DNA from: Letharia columbiana
Lineage: Eukaryota; Ascomycota; Lecanoromycetes; Lecanorales; Parmeliaceae
DNA: 64,000 nt
NCBI RefSeq assembly: GCF_014066305.1
Contig: NW_023501037.1
Location: 682,001 to 746,000, forward strand
Direction: 5' to 3'
Shown here: positions 43,030 to 53,969 of the stretch, one piece after another
Position numbering within the stretch: the stretch's first letter is position 1
How the letters are laid out: every line of letters starts with the position of its first letter
Translations under genes and position numbers: made by a program
Notes under the pieces: model-generated
What the model saw: the letters and a program-made list of their open reading frames with translations, nothing else
What the model was told of the DNA's origin: nothing
Databases searched by the model: none

Positions 43030-43991
43030 GAAAGATTTGGAATGGGTGGTAAAGGGGTTTGGTCCGATGGGAATTGTGGTTTGTGTTCTGGCTCAAGTCC
43101 CATTTATCTAAAAAGTCGTCCTTGTGCTCTTCTTGCTTAGTCGCCTTTCTTCAGTATGTGGATAATGCCATTGTGTCTCGTACAAAGACACCACCGGTAT
43201 CCTACCAACAAAGACTTCGAACCATGTCTACAAAGAGAAGACGCGAGTATCTAACAAAGGGCATGGACATGGTGCAAGAAAGGTCAGCTTCTCCGTCAAG
43301 ACCCGGGTTTGGGGTGATTGCCAGATTTGCTGCCGAATTACAGCGGCCATCCACTATTGTAGGTCTTGTTAACCTGATGCAAGATCGCTGGCTGTGAGCC
43401 TAGATATTGCAGCGGAAATGATCTGTTCAGTGACAGAGTCCTTACTATTGTGGGGCGCAGTTTCTGCAAATGTCACAATTTGTGATAATCCCGACAGTGT
43501 TATGTCGTCCTGCCCCATGAAAAGTGGGCCTGGGGTGCTGCATCTATCTTGATGCGCAGCTGAAAACCAATTCGCCACTGACCCAATTGATTGAGAGCTT
43601 TAAGCGCCTTATGGTGCAACCTCACATTAATGGCAGTTGGGAATGGTTGATGTTGTGTGAGAGTTCGCGATGAAGGAACCAAGCTTCACCTAAAGCTATG
43701 ACTATGTTGTAGGAGACTCTTACTCATGGTAAGAAAGTTCATTGTTCCTGGTCCATAGCTCAGCGTAATGTCTACCCTGGACAAAGACAGCACCGTCATC
43801 AAAGGATCTGAAGACAAAGCCATGTATGAAGCAAGTATGGAAGAACGTGGATAACTCCGGCTTGTCATACATGTTTCGTTTCTCTTACTTTCCCTCTCTT
43901 TCTCAGCATCTGTTCCCTACCTTTTACCCCCTCAGCACCGAATCGCTGAGCGAGAGCATCAACACACATTTCCCAATAACAATTCTTCAAC
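43030..43991. other. Intergenic region
   Basis: About 960 bp between two divergently oriented genes. A 57-codon frame from ATG 43,224 (MSTKRRREYLTKG...) has a fair start context (ACCATGTC) but no other support, so it is not called. Pyrimidine-rich DNA at 43,870-43,940 followed by CACACATTTCCC leads into the small MGC gene. Confidence 0.35.
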
Positions 43992-44258
43992 ATGGGCTGC
44001 GTCCCTTCTCGTCCGAGCAATGGCCGTTTCGACAACGGCGGATCCTTTTACCACGGTCCCAGATATCCACAAGTGCCTCCTGGGCAAATACCCCAAGACT
44101 GCAACAGTTGCACACCCGTGAACAGGAAATTCCAGCAGAAATGCAGCAAAGAATGCACGGCGACACGGCGAAGTAACTTGAGATCCAAGTGGAACCCGAA
44201 CAACCATCCAAGGAGACACTCCTGGGAGGTCTACGAGGAAGAGACGCCATGGCAATAG
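43992..44258 (+). CDS. Small lipidation-type MGC protein
   Basis: 88 residues starting MGCVPSRPSNG. Gly2 followed by Cys3 and Ser6 fits N-myristoylation plus palmitoylation, which would hold the protein at a membrane. The remainder has four further Cys in CNSCTPVNRKFQQKCSKEC and a basic stretch TRRSNLRSKWNPNNHPRRH. It is preceded by a CT-rich leader and CAAC before the ATG, typical of expressed fungal genes. No family is recognised. Short length leaves real doubt. Confidence 0.5.
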   Translation: MGCVPSRPSNGRFDNGGSFYHGPRYPQVPPGQIPQDCNSCTPVNRKFQQKCSKECTATRRSNLRSKWNPNNHPRRHSWEVYEEETPWQ

Positions 44259-45145
44259 AGGTTGATGGGAGGCCAATGGTTTGGCTTGACGTTTGACACT
44301 TAGAGCGGTGCTCGAATTTATCAAACCACGCAATTTACCTACTGATGCAGTACTAACAGTAAGCTACAAATTCACAAATGAACGACCCAGCTGTATCTTT
44401 CCAAAGAATAACCCTGACCGCAATATTTCGCGTCAGATTATGATTTCTAAAATAATTCAAACGCCTTCGTCTGCAAAATGATCTCTACAAAATCACTCGT
44501 TGTGGAGCTAGAACAAACAAAATGCAATAAGTGGGTAAACACGGGTATGTCTAAGTCTGCGATTGAGCCCAAGTCGAGCGTGAAAGTATACTTCCCTTTT
44601 CTGTCATTGTGCCAAAGTTCCATTTCATATCGCCACGTCATCAGGGCTCAGCGAGCATACATCTCCGTCCTCTGTCCTAAGCAATGCAGGGCCTCTACCG
44701 CCCAACCTAGTGAAACCGACCTTGGGCATACTTCCCATGGAGCAGGGTACTTCCGGTGACATTTGCAAAGACTGCGTCCCAAATGGGCAAAGGCGGCCAG
44801 TCCTTGCCTTTGACGGTTGTAGAATAGTCTCCTTTGTTACCCTTTGTGGGGGGTATGAACAGCATCACTTTCCTTCGAGGTTCAACCAGTTCGTTTACCG
44901 TGAGACAGAGCAAGATCGTGAAGCATGCTCTCACTCGGCATCCTCTGGTCCAAAGACCCCTAACCTCCTTTGCTGGTCTCGCCTTTCACGGGGCTCTTTT
45001 CTTTTCTTCCCCCCTTAGAAATCGATACGGGAGTCTCTTCAAAAGCCACGGACGTCCCCTATATTCCTCACAATTCACAGATCAAGAATCTCGAAAAAGA
45101 TAAATCATTACAGCTTCACAACACACAACCAATCCACCCTCCACC
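44259..45145. other. Intergenic region
   Basis: Nearly 900 bp in which small open frames occur on both strands but none has a recognisable domain, conserved splice pattern or convincing start. Nothing called. Confidence 0.35.
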
Positions 45146-45634
45146 ATACTCCCCACCCTCCCCACCCTCCTCCTCTCCACCAACCCCCTAACCCTCGCCC
45201 ACCCCACCACCAACCCTCTCCAACCCCGCCAAACAACCCACGCCGAAGCCAACCTAATCCTCACCCCCTTCACCGGCCCCGGCCGCAAAGCCGACCCCGC
45301 CCTCGCCCCGGAGACCTCCGATTCCCCAATCGACGTCCGATACGGCCTCGACAACGCCGCGCCCATGCGCTCTTACGCCTTCAACCGCACCCACCTCGCC
45401 AACGAACCGCTCGACTCCAGCACCTCCGTCTTCGGCGAGGCGGACGAGGACTTCGACGTTGCGAACTCTGGCGGGCCCGGGTCGGAGTGCACGGTGCGGC
45501 TGGGGCGGGCGAACGCGACGGAGAGGCAGGCGGGGTGTCACACGCTGGAAGCTCATCCGTCCGCGGAGTGTTTTCGGCTGTGGGGGCCTGGGGTGGATCC
45601 GGAGTTCGCTTCGGTGGTGGCTTCGCAGTCGTAG
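45146..45634 (+). pseudogene. Possible secreted small protein whose start codon reads ATA
   Basis: A GC-rich frame is open for 162 codons up to TAG at 45,632-45,634. Its first part, LPTLPTLLLSTNPLTLAHP, looks like a signal peptide, but the codon where Met is expected (CCACC-ATA at 45,146) is ATA. The body has three Cys (SECTVRL, AGCHTLE, AECFRLW) and the motif DVRYGLDNAAPMRSYAFNRTHLANEP. Either a real small secreted protein with an upstream exon providing the start (an acceptor-like TTACAG lies at 45,108-45,113), a gene that lost its start, or an Met-less remnant. The first internal ATG is 45,365. Confidence 0.35.
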
Positions 45635-46163
45635 ATGGGGCTGCTGGTGACGAGCCTAGGCGCATGTTTATCTGGTAGGCTGAGAAAAGGGACGTGATAG
45701 AGCATAGGTGGGCGAGATGTTGGCGAGGGAGCTGCGCGGTGTTTTTCTGGAAGTCGAAGAAGAAGACTCGGAGAGAAAAGAGAGAGATGCGCGGTGTGGT
45801 CTTGCTCGTACTGTTCGTGTGTTTCGTGGCAGCCGCTTCTGTTCCATCCTTGGAGTAGACGAACCTTTGTCAATCGATTTTGGCGTCAGGTTCGTTCATA
45901 AGTGAATGCGACATTCTTTGTCCGGGGGACCAATGCTCTCAAAGCGAGATTGGCTTCTCGGATCAAAGACGATGAACGCTTTATTTAGCACTCCGCCTTT
46001 TTGGTAGAAAGCTTTCATAGCCCAAGAAACTATCTATATAGTCGCCTCTCCTCCGTTCTCTCTTCCATTAGCACTACCGTCCCCATACTCAACTTTCTCT
46101 ACCTTGAACCTATCCCCGAATCTGTCCAGAATCATCTTTTTAAACTCCTTAACGCTATCCACC

Positions 46164-46472
46164 ATGACAACGCAAAACCGAGCCGCCCTAATGCTATCGA
46201 GCCTCAAAAAGACTATTATCGAAGTCTCTGGAAGCTACAGCAACCGAGGATCTGGCTACTACGATGCGCCTCCCGTCGAGGACAAAACACCTTTGGTTCA
46301 AGACCTGGAAGAGATGATTGTCTCACCGTTGACGACGAAGGACGAAAAGGTCGTGCTGATAGATACGTTGATGGTGGTGAGAGTGTTGCAGAGATTGAAG
46401 GAGGAGGAATGGTCGGACAGGTTGAAGGAGGTTTTTGAAAAGGGTGACAAGGAACACAGCCGGAGGAGGTGA
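46164..46472 (+). CDS. Small orphan protein, paralogue 1
   Basis: 102 residues from an ATG in good context (CCACCATGAC). Helical composition: NRAALMLSSLKKTIIEV, then TPLVQDLEEMIVSPLTTKDEKVVLIDTLMVVRVLQRLKEEEWSDRLKEVFEKG. The spacing of LKxxII, DLE, TTxxEK, DT and WxxRLKxVFE matches the protein encoded at 46,876, so the two are tandem paralogues. No known family. An upstream in-frame ATG at 46,104 is weaker. Confidence 0.55.
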   Translation: MTTQNRAALMLSSLKKTIIEVSGSYSNRGSGYYDAPPVEDKTPLVQDLEEMIVSPLTTKDEKVVLIDTLMVVRVLQRLKEEEWSDRLKEVFEKGDKEHSRRR

Positions 46473-46875
46473 CTGTGTGAGAGTATATTCGGTCTGTCGT
46501 TGTCGATAGAAAGTTTTCCAACATCGCTTTGACTCTTTTTTGGTAGCTTGGGAATAAACAACTTGTGTTGAGAGCAGTATGTGACTTCACTGGGGGCGCC
46601 GGCTGTTGCCTCTTTGTGTGCCACTCGGAACCACGCGTAAGCCGATTGGCTCTGGTTCAACGGTATGGATTGTATAACACAAATATCAACCACATCAATC
46701 AATGACCATAAGGTCTTCCCCTAGGCACACAAGCGGATAAGATTGCGTTCATCATACACAGACCAGCAAGCGCATCAACGCAGGCAACAACCCAGATTCA
46801 GAGGCCTGTATACTCCTCCAAAGCTACACTATTACAGCTCACTGAGTGGACGACCAGTAGCCAGCAACATCAAAC

Positions 46876-47484
46876 ATGGATGGGAAGGAAAGCCTCACGC
46901 AGAAATCTCGCAGAAGTGAAGCTGCTCACGTCGCTATCGCAATGTTGAAAGCAGCAATTATCAAAGCTTGCTACGAGAATCATTGGAGAGACGGAGCTTT
47001 CTGGAGTATCAGGCATTCCTCGTCGGACGTGGACAACGATCTGGAGCGACTGGAGGAGTCCATGAAGACCACCGAAGCTGAAAAGGCCATTTTCAAGGAC
47101 ACACGTTCGAAGGTTGCGGATATGCGCGCATACTTGGAAGGTCGTCCAACAAATCTGTCTAGTGTAGACGATTTGGACTGGGTAAAGAGATTGAAGAGTG
47201 TGTTCGAGAGCCAAGTCGGAGAGGTACTAGAAGCAGGGGAGGTGTCGACTGTGCAGAACGATGGGCCTAGTACGAAGCCGGCGTTAAGCAGGAAAGGAGA
47301 CGAGGATGATGGCTTCGAAAAGTCAAAAGGTTTATGGTGGTTCGGGTGGCTCGCCGAAGTATTGATGTCGGAGAGACGGCCAACGATGATGTGGATGATT
47401 CGTATGCGCAGAAGCTTCTATGCAACCAGTAGACATACGCCTGTATTTCATCGGACCTTGCTGTCTATTGTTAAGATCCCATGA
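46876..47484 (+). CDS. Small orphan protein, paralogue 2
   Basis: 202 residues. The first 115 align in pattern with the upstream gene: AMLKAAIIKACYENHWRDG, DNDLERLEESMKTTEAEKAIFKDTRSKVADMRAYLEG, then DDLDWVKRLKSVFESQ. It has an extra C-terminal ~85 residues of doubtful coding quality (KGLWWFGWLAEVLMSERRPTMMWMIRM); a second frame is open over part of that stretch, so a frameshift or an undetected intron is possible. Function unknown; no signal peptide. Confidence 0.5.
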   Translation: MDGKESLTQKSRRSEAAHVAIAMLKAAIIKACYENHWRDGAFWSIRHSSSDVDNDLERLEESMKTTEAEKAIFKDTRSKVADMRAYLEGRPTNLSSVDDLDWVKRLKSVFESQVGEVLEAGEVSTVQNDGPSTKPALSRKGDEDDGFEKSKGLWWFGWLAEVLMSERRPTMMWMIRMRRSFYATSRHTPVFHRTLLSIVKIP

Positions 47485-48564
47485 ACGAGGCTCAAATTTG
47501 AATAGTAGGCGCTCCTATAGCCATATTCCCACTACACTCGTGACAGGTTGAAGGCAGCTTTCAATAGATCCATAGTTGCAGTGGTCAAAGGCCCACTCAG
47601 TAAAGTAGGGAGTAGGGTTTTTTCCTTGGAGCTTTAATGAAAGCGGTCAATTGGCGAGGGACCTTCCGTTTCGTCAACTTTGTAGATGAGTGTAGTCAGG
47701 TTGCCGGTGTTCGGGCTGGAGATTGTAAAGCAGCGATGAGGTCGCGACCTCACTTTCTGTTGGGGCAAGGGGAAAAGGGGAATAAATCAATTGGAGGACG
47801 AATAGTTGCTTCGCGTCTGGAGTGATAGACGCGCTCGACACGCTAGTGGGTTTAGCGGCAAAGTCTGCGGTCTCCCTCTCACTCTCTTGAAGTGGAGTCT
47901 GTTGACAGAAAATAGAGGAACCTCGCATGAGCTTTGCAATCCCTACTTATGATGTAACGCCAACTGGCTCACCTATCTGTAAGGAGGTTTCCAAGAGTTA
48001 AGAAAGAGCACAGGCCGTGGTTGACCGAAATTTACCCCTCAACCGACAACCGCCCATCTCCTAACTTCCAAGTGCCTCATAAGCTCCTTCTTTCCTGCTC
48101 TTTCTTCCCTTCTTTGTCCATCAAATGTCTCAGCAACGTGTTTATCGTGGTTGTTGTGGACTGTTGTGGTTCTGCACGGACGCATACACCAACGTTTCCT
48201 TATTGCATGGCTTCAAGCAGATTACACTGCTATTGGAAAGCTTCGCCGCTTGAAGCACACGCCAGTCGTCTTCCGAGTCCAAGGCCATAGGTTCCGTTAG
48301 ATGCTCTCAGCTCATTGGGGAGACTTGTGGCCTTTCCGACCTTGTTAGTGTTGGGACTTCGCGTGTCTGCGCTATCGCAAGGTTTCCTATTCTTACCGAT
48401 CACGCGCTTGAGCCGCGCTCATTGTATGGCGGCTTCACCAAGGCAATATGCCAATATGCGGGGGAAGCCACTATATAAGGTAAAGCGTTCTTCTACTTGT
48501 ACTTTTCCATAAGTGCCTTGCTAACAGAGATAACCACCTCTTAAAACTCACGTCAAGGCTCAAG
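47485..48564. other. Upstream region of the fasciclin gene
   Basis: About 1.1 kb without a supported gene. ACTATATAAGG at 48,470-48,480 is a good TATA box about 85 bp before the fasciclin start codon. Confidence 0.45.
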
Positions 48565-49607
48565 ATGTATCGATATGTTGCTCTCTCACTTGCAATGGCA
48601 GCTACTAGCATGGCGCAGATACCGACGAATCTCACGTTTCACGAGTTGACCACGCAATATTTACCATTCATCTCCCTCAACACCGCCTACATCTTCAATG
48701 ATACAAGAGCCTCCCAGCAACTGGCTAACGCAGTAGACAATCCTGTGACTATTTTCTTGTCTCTCAATACTCCCTTTCAACAATTTGAAGCTACACCACC
48801 GCCAAGCGGTGCAGCCGGACAGATCGAAGCCGCCAGCGTAACAAGCGCAGCATTGAACAGCGATCTATTTCAGTATCTCCAACTGGATGGCCTCCATCGT
48901 TCTACGTCCTTTAACGGGACATCCTTCATGAGGACTCGCTTCAACGACACGCAGTATGAGCACGTCACTGGAGGACAGAATATCGAGGTGTTTCGCAACG
49001 AGACCGCGTTCTACGTTGGAACGGGCATTGGATTCAAGTCCAATGTCCTCATACCCGCACGTAACTCAATGAGCACAGTGAGGTCGCACCGCTGACAAGA
49101 CGCAGGATCTCGATTTTGCTGGTGGTATCATTCATATCGTAGATCACCCAATGGCGCCGCCATACTCCCTTGGAAACACTGGCACTGTCCTGAGCATCGA
49201 TGCTATCGCAGGTATCATTCAAGCGAGCGAGAAAGGTCCTAGTCCTAGCTTCCTCCCCAATATTCAGAACTCCGGCGATGTCACAGTCTTTGCGCCCCAG
49301 AACTCAGCTCTTAATAATATGTCGATTGCCTCGCCTCAAATCGCCGGAAACTTCGTTGTTTCTGGACCGGTACTATACTCTACTGCCTTGACTGCTGGGA
49401 CAAACTTTCTCACAACTGGAAAGACGAAGCTTTTCGTCACCACCAACGCAAGTGGGGCAATCTTTGTCAATGGATCACGTATCATCGAATCTGACATACT
49501 CACTGCGAACGGTGTTGTGCACGTTATTGAGAGGTAAGAACCCTTCCCATGCAATAGCATTTGCAAAGACCACTCGCTAAGCTGAATTTATCCGTAGTCC
49601 TTTTTAG
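48565..49607 (+). CDS. Secreted fasciclin (FAS1) domain protein
   Basis: An N-terminal signal peptide (MYRYVALSLAMAATSMAQ) is followed by two FAS1-type domains: TVFLSLNTPF-like TIFLSLNTPFQQF and SNVLIP in the first, GGIIHIVDHPMAPP and DVTVFAPQNSALNNM with NGVVHVIE in the second. FAS1 proteins are extracellular adhesion modules, often GPI-anchored in fungi. Exons are placed at 48,565-49,056, 49,106-49,533 and 49,598-49,607 (309 residues). Only a GC-AG first intron (GCACGT...CGCAG, with CTGAC branch) keeps the frame; with the nearby GT donor the frame is lost. After the last intron the frame stops after three codons, so the usual Ser/Thr-rich tail and GPI signal are missing. Splicing of both ends is uncertain; a decaying gene is possible. 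Confidence 0.7.
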
Positions 49608-49926
49608 CTCTACTAGGTCCCCAAAACAACATTGAAGCGCACTATACAATCTGTGCTTAGTGGGTCAAGCCAATGCGCAGAAGCGTAGCGGCTAGTGGAC
49701 CACTCAAATCCCGCAAAGGAGAACATGGCAAGGATAGCTAAATTTAGCGATGGAAACGGTTGAAGTGGCAATTGCTTAGGATCTGACGTTAAGATCAAGA
49801 CTACTGGTGACGAGATGGAACAATATACTTGCACGGAGTTTAATTCTGCGAGGTAACTTCTGATTCAGGAAAGCAATACCCGACCATACATGGCCCTATG
49901 ACATACTTGAACTTGAACGAAACTAC

Positions 49927-51364
49927 CTAGCCTTGCTCACTTGTATCTCTAGTTATTTCCAGTGAGATTCTTTTCCAAATTCCTTTTTCCAAATCCGTAT
50001 CTACCTCATCTGAGCCAGAACTACCTCCCTTCCAACCTCCCCTTGCAACATTTTCGATCCTTTCTCCTTGATAAGTATCATCACACTGAGCAATGGGATG
50101 AGACTTCCATGTTTCAGTTTCAAAAGCACTCAACCTTTGCTCAGCACTTGATCTGCCTGAGTCTCTTTTCTGAACCGAATGCATCTGGTATGACCCTGTG
50201 GCCTTTGATCGTCGCCAGGACAGGTAGTTGGATCCTGACTTCAGAGTAGTGAAGAGGAGGAACATAAGTGGTCGGAGGCAAGGTAGACACGCGGCAACGA
50301 TACCTAAGCACACTTCGGCCTGTGACCAGATAGCGGCGCCAACGTCGGAGTCTGGTGGCCCAAATTAGTCAAATCAACTCGTCAAAAATGGAAGATCCGC
50401 ACGTACACGTGAGGTCATCGGGCCCGACATAAATTAATTTTGGAAGTCTGATCAAATTCACCACGGCGATGCTATTACCTGTAAGCCAAGGCACTCTTTT
50501 GCAGGGAGAATTAGAACGCACAAGGACCCCAGAAGGAACATGCCGCTGACAGCAATCTTCTCCGGTCTTGTTATCTGGAGATTCCAGATCATAGGCAGCG
50601 GGAGTACGACGACATAGATATCCAAGACAAGGAAAAGAATGTCTTGGGCAATCCACATGACGTGTACATTGATGCAATGCCCTCCTACGATGGCTTTGTC
50701 CCAGGAATATGCAATGGGCGAGCATTGAAATATCGTGGGAAAGACTTGTGACACGCAGACTCCAACCGACAAACCAGCGCACACCAGCAGCGCAATCTTG
50801 AATCGAGCATCTCGGAGGGTGAAAACGCGAACATAGAATAGGAGGATCGAGAGCTGGATGATGCAGATGGCAATCGGAAAAACGAGTACGTTCGCATAAA
50901 GGCCCTGGGAAGATTACCCCGTCAGCTTGCATCAGCACCTTTCGTTGTAGATGGAATCGACTCACCTTCTCGAGAACGATGGCTTCATTCGGCGTGACTG
51001 TGATCAGGTGCCTTCCCAGCCCATTGTGACCGCCTAACCTTGAATCAGACCCCTACGCTCAAGCTATGAGTAGGAAGACTTACATATGACATTGGTCACG
51101 AACTCTCCCCAGGCAATGAGCTAGAGACTGATCAGCTCTCCGATCGCTTTCCGGCATTCGAGGCTGGATACAAACCAAGGCGATCACAATAGCCCAATCA
51201 TCTGCCTTCAAGCCAACTTTTGTGTGTACTCTGGTAATGAAGCGCGCAAGTACCAGCACTGTCGCTAAAGCTGAAAGTGCGGCAGTCGAACCGATGAGCT
51301 GGCCTGTCTTGCTTTGGTGGGCATGAGCAAGCTGGTATGCGGCTTCTGCTGAACTGATTGACAT
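49927..51364 (-). CDS. Rhodopsin-domain integral membrane protein (Pth11/SAT4-like)
   Basis: Six exons, 51,364-51,176, 51,120-51,084, 51,033-50,966, 50,904-50,520, 50,478-50,407 and 50,351-49,927, give 391 residues. They contain the family landmarks: ALATVLVLARFITRVHTKVGLKADDWAIVIAL, GLGRHLITVTPNEAIVLEKGLYANVLVFPIAICIIQLSILLFYVRVF, IFQCSPIAYSWDKAIVGGHCIN, LDIYVVVLPLPMIWNLQI, AAIWSQAEVCLGIVAACLPCLRPL, typical of the seven-TM fungal rhodopsin-like family. A cytoplasmic Ser-rich tail follows. Some family members (Pth11) are surface-sensing receptors in plant pathogens; the ligand here is unknown. Intron 4 is only 41 nt and must use a GC donor (50,519-50,518) to keep frame. Confidence 0.82.
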
Positions 51365-52710
51365 CTTGATATTGGGAGTTCAGAGAACGGGAAGAAAGCA
51401 GTAAACAAAATGAAGGGACGTGTCTAGGACGCTGATATATCAAACATGTTGCTGAACACGGCAAAGGACTGGCTAGGAAAAGGCCGCCACAGTTCGTCCC
51501 TCTCGCAACGTCGTCAATCGTCATCCCTAATCGTCATTCCTAGTCGTCAAAATCTTCAGACAAGGCCAGCAAGCTTTCTCGCTACCATTCCACACTTCCA
51601 CGGATCTCTAACGCTGGATTTTCCCCTAGGTACATAGATCGTGCAGAAAGTTTGGCGTTAGGAGAATTAGGCGACCCGCTTCAGGTCCGCTTGATGTGTT
51701 TCTCGAAAATGCTCTGGTCGCTTAACAGCCACAATCCTCCGCGCCGCACATGTTTTCGCGGAGTCTGAGACCATGACGATTGGCAGAAAGTGAATTGTTG
51801 CGACTCACTTGCACAGCTGGGTTCTGGAACGTCCAACTGCGCGTAAATAGGCCTGCACTGTTTCAGACATCGAGGGTCGGCCAATCAATTCCCAGTCGAC
51901 CTGAGCCTTACGCAGACACTATACTAGCACTAGTATGAGACGCTATATAGACCTTCTCGATTTTTAGCTTCACACTTACATTGAACAAATGATCAGAATG
52001 TCAAGATCAGCTCCCGCACCAATGAGAGGTGGAAGGAATCGGAATTGATCTTGAAGCATTTACAGCGATCCCAACCGGCACCGATGATGATGATGCCGAA
52101 AGCCTAGACAGGAACGACGTTTGATACTAAGACATGCTAGCAAGCAGAACAGAGGAACTTTAAACATCCTTTTCGTGACAGAGCACCTGCCGTTGCCCGT
52201 CAGAGCCTGATCTACCAACACAGCTACTCCTTATCGCTATCCGAGCATTGCTTGCTGAATTAGCATTCAATCTGTGAACCCTCCGTTCTTGTTCGTAGGT
52301 TTTCTCGGCATGTCGATCTCTTGGACTCAAGATATTTGCGATGGTACTAGTGCCGTTGAACAGACACAGGTGGCTATCCTGATCACGCCAATTGAACGGG
52401 TCAACACTTCGAGAATTGCCTGGTATTCTGGAAGCTACAGTATAAAAGAGGCTTCAGGGGCTTCATGTCCACAAAGCGGCTTGAAAGATGCCAAGTGATT
52501 GATGCGCTAGCGTGAAGACTGTCTACGGTCTATTGTTCTTACTCGTAGGCCTGACAAAAATCCGTCTCGGTGAAATGATCCGCCGAACATCGATACTTGC
52601 CCACTTGTCTCCTCCACTTAACCTTACAATTCATCAAGCCACCGCCAATACGATTTCCAGATACGCATCCGCTATACAGACTTCTACTTGTACTAATATA
52701 CTTGAGTAGG
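51365..52710. other. Intergenic region
   Basis: About 1.35 kb upstream of both flanking genes. TATATAGACC at 51,944-51,953 is TATA-like. A 74-codon frame at 52,274-52,498 with a GTG first codon is not supported. No repeat is recognised. TCGTCATTCCTAGTCGTCA-type tandem motifs lie at 51,508-51,550. Confidence 0.35.
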
Positions 52711-53366
52711 ATGGAACAGTCTTTCCCTCTAGTCCCGCGAGGCTCAACATCATTCGATTCTGCTCCGACTACACAAGAAAGACCTACAACTATAGCATAT
52801 CCGAGTGCCCCTACTCCAGATGCCAGCCCAAAGCAAGTCCAAGAGTTCTTTGAACAATGTTTCCTCGCCCATAGAACACATTTGGGTGAGATAGAAGCAG
52901 AGAAAAAAGCAGCACTACTGGCGGAGAAACTTTGTATAGGTGGTATTGGCCTTTATATGTTGAGCAAGGAGACTCTCGTTGGACACTTTGGTGGTGAGGG
53001 AGAAGTTATTTATACTATTGTTCAATCTGGACAACTTAGTTATGTGAGTCGATACTCTATACATCATTTTCAGCTCCATTCATTAAGTTCTTAGTACAGG
53101 AAGGCGGCCCATGGCCTGCTCTCAAAGTTCTCTCAAAGATTTTCTTTCTGGTGGCGGGATGCAGTGGTGCATACCAATACGGCAAAGAATCCAAAGACAG
53201 AAACCTTACCGTCACAGTTGTATTCGGGGCCCTCAGCACTATCATCCTCGCCTTCCATAGATTCTGCTCTTCCGATAGAGTCGTCCTATCAAAACGCTTC
53301 TGGCCAGAATACATCAAGATCCGAAATAAGACCGCAGCAGGGGTCCTACCGTTTGTCCCCTGGTGA
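52711..53366 (+). CDS. Hypothetical small membrane protein
   Basis: Exon 1 52,711-53,043 and exon 2 53,100-53,366, joined by a 56-nt intron (GTGAGT...TACAG), give 199 residues. The N-terminus is disordered (MEQSFPLVPRGSTSFDSAPTT). A helical segment PKQVQEFFEQCFLAHRTHLGEIEAEKKAALLAEKL follows, then two hydrophobic segments around PALKVLSKIFFLVAGCSGAYQYG and LTVTVVFGALSTIILAFHRF. No family recognised. A different reading frame stays open to 53,442 after about 53,240 with a plausible C-terminus (SSYQNASGQNTSRSEIRPQQGSYRL), so another splice form is possible. It is the last gene before the RIPed block. Confidence 0.5.
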
Positions 53367-53694
53367 AGAAGCCTATGAAGACACGAGCAAATTCCGGAAT
53401 GATATCAGGTTTCGGCGTCAGTTTCACCTAGATATAGATTAAGACAATGTCGTAAGAATAATCAACAGTCTTTCCACCACACCACTTATGAGTTACATCA
53501 TATTGATTCCTTAATAAAATATATACTGGGGCGCGGGCTTTCTAGTAGTGAAAAGCTTATCGAATACTAGTTTTTAACTATTTAATTCTTAGAGAGACCC
53601 TCTAAAACCCCTCGGACCCTTCGAAAGCTCTTTAAAAGCTCTTCGAGAGTTTCTATCGAAGGGGCTATTAAAGTAAACTCGAAATTTAATTATT

Positions 53695-53969
53695 TGTCAG
53701 GCCTGATGCGTCATGGGCCTTGGCGCTGCTTGCGCCAAGGCGCCGATATCGCATATTCTACGTTAGGGTCCCTTTTAGGGTCTAGTTTTAATAACGTACC
53801 TCGTATGTCTAGGGGCTTGGCGGATATAGGTCTACTTTATATACCTCGAAGTTTTAGTATTTTTTAGAGATTAGTTCTACTATTAAATATATTATTAAAT
53901 TTTATAATAATACTATATTTTTTATAGTCTATATCCGCTAGCTAATCGCTAATAAACTACGCTCTTATA
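53695..53969 (+). repeat. Left LTR of the Gypsy element
   Basis: Begins TGTCAGGCCTGATGCGTCAT and is only lightly mutated in its first 130 bp, including the hairpin GCCTTGGCGC...GCGCCAAGGC. It ends GCTCTTATA, where the canonical final CA has apparently become TA. Confidence 0.85.

Noticed and set aside
53044..53073. A 30-nt GTGAGT...TTTCAG intron in the small membrane protein gene
   Set aside because: Too short for fungal splicing and leads to an immediate stop; a 56-nt intron ending at TACAG keeps the frame.
17049..53366. Secondary-metabolite or other functional gene cluster
   Set aside because: No backbone synthase, P450 set or shared pathway among the genes; they are ordinary housekeeping, signalling and unknown genes.
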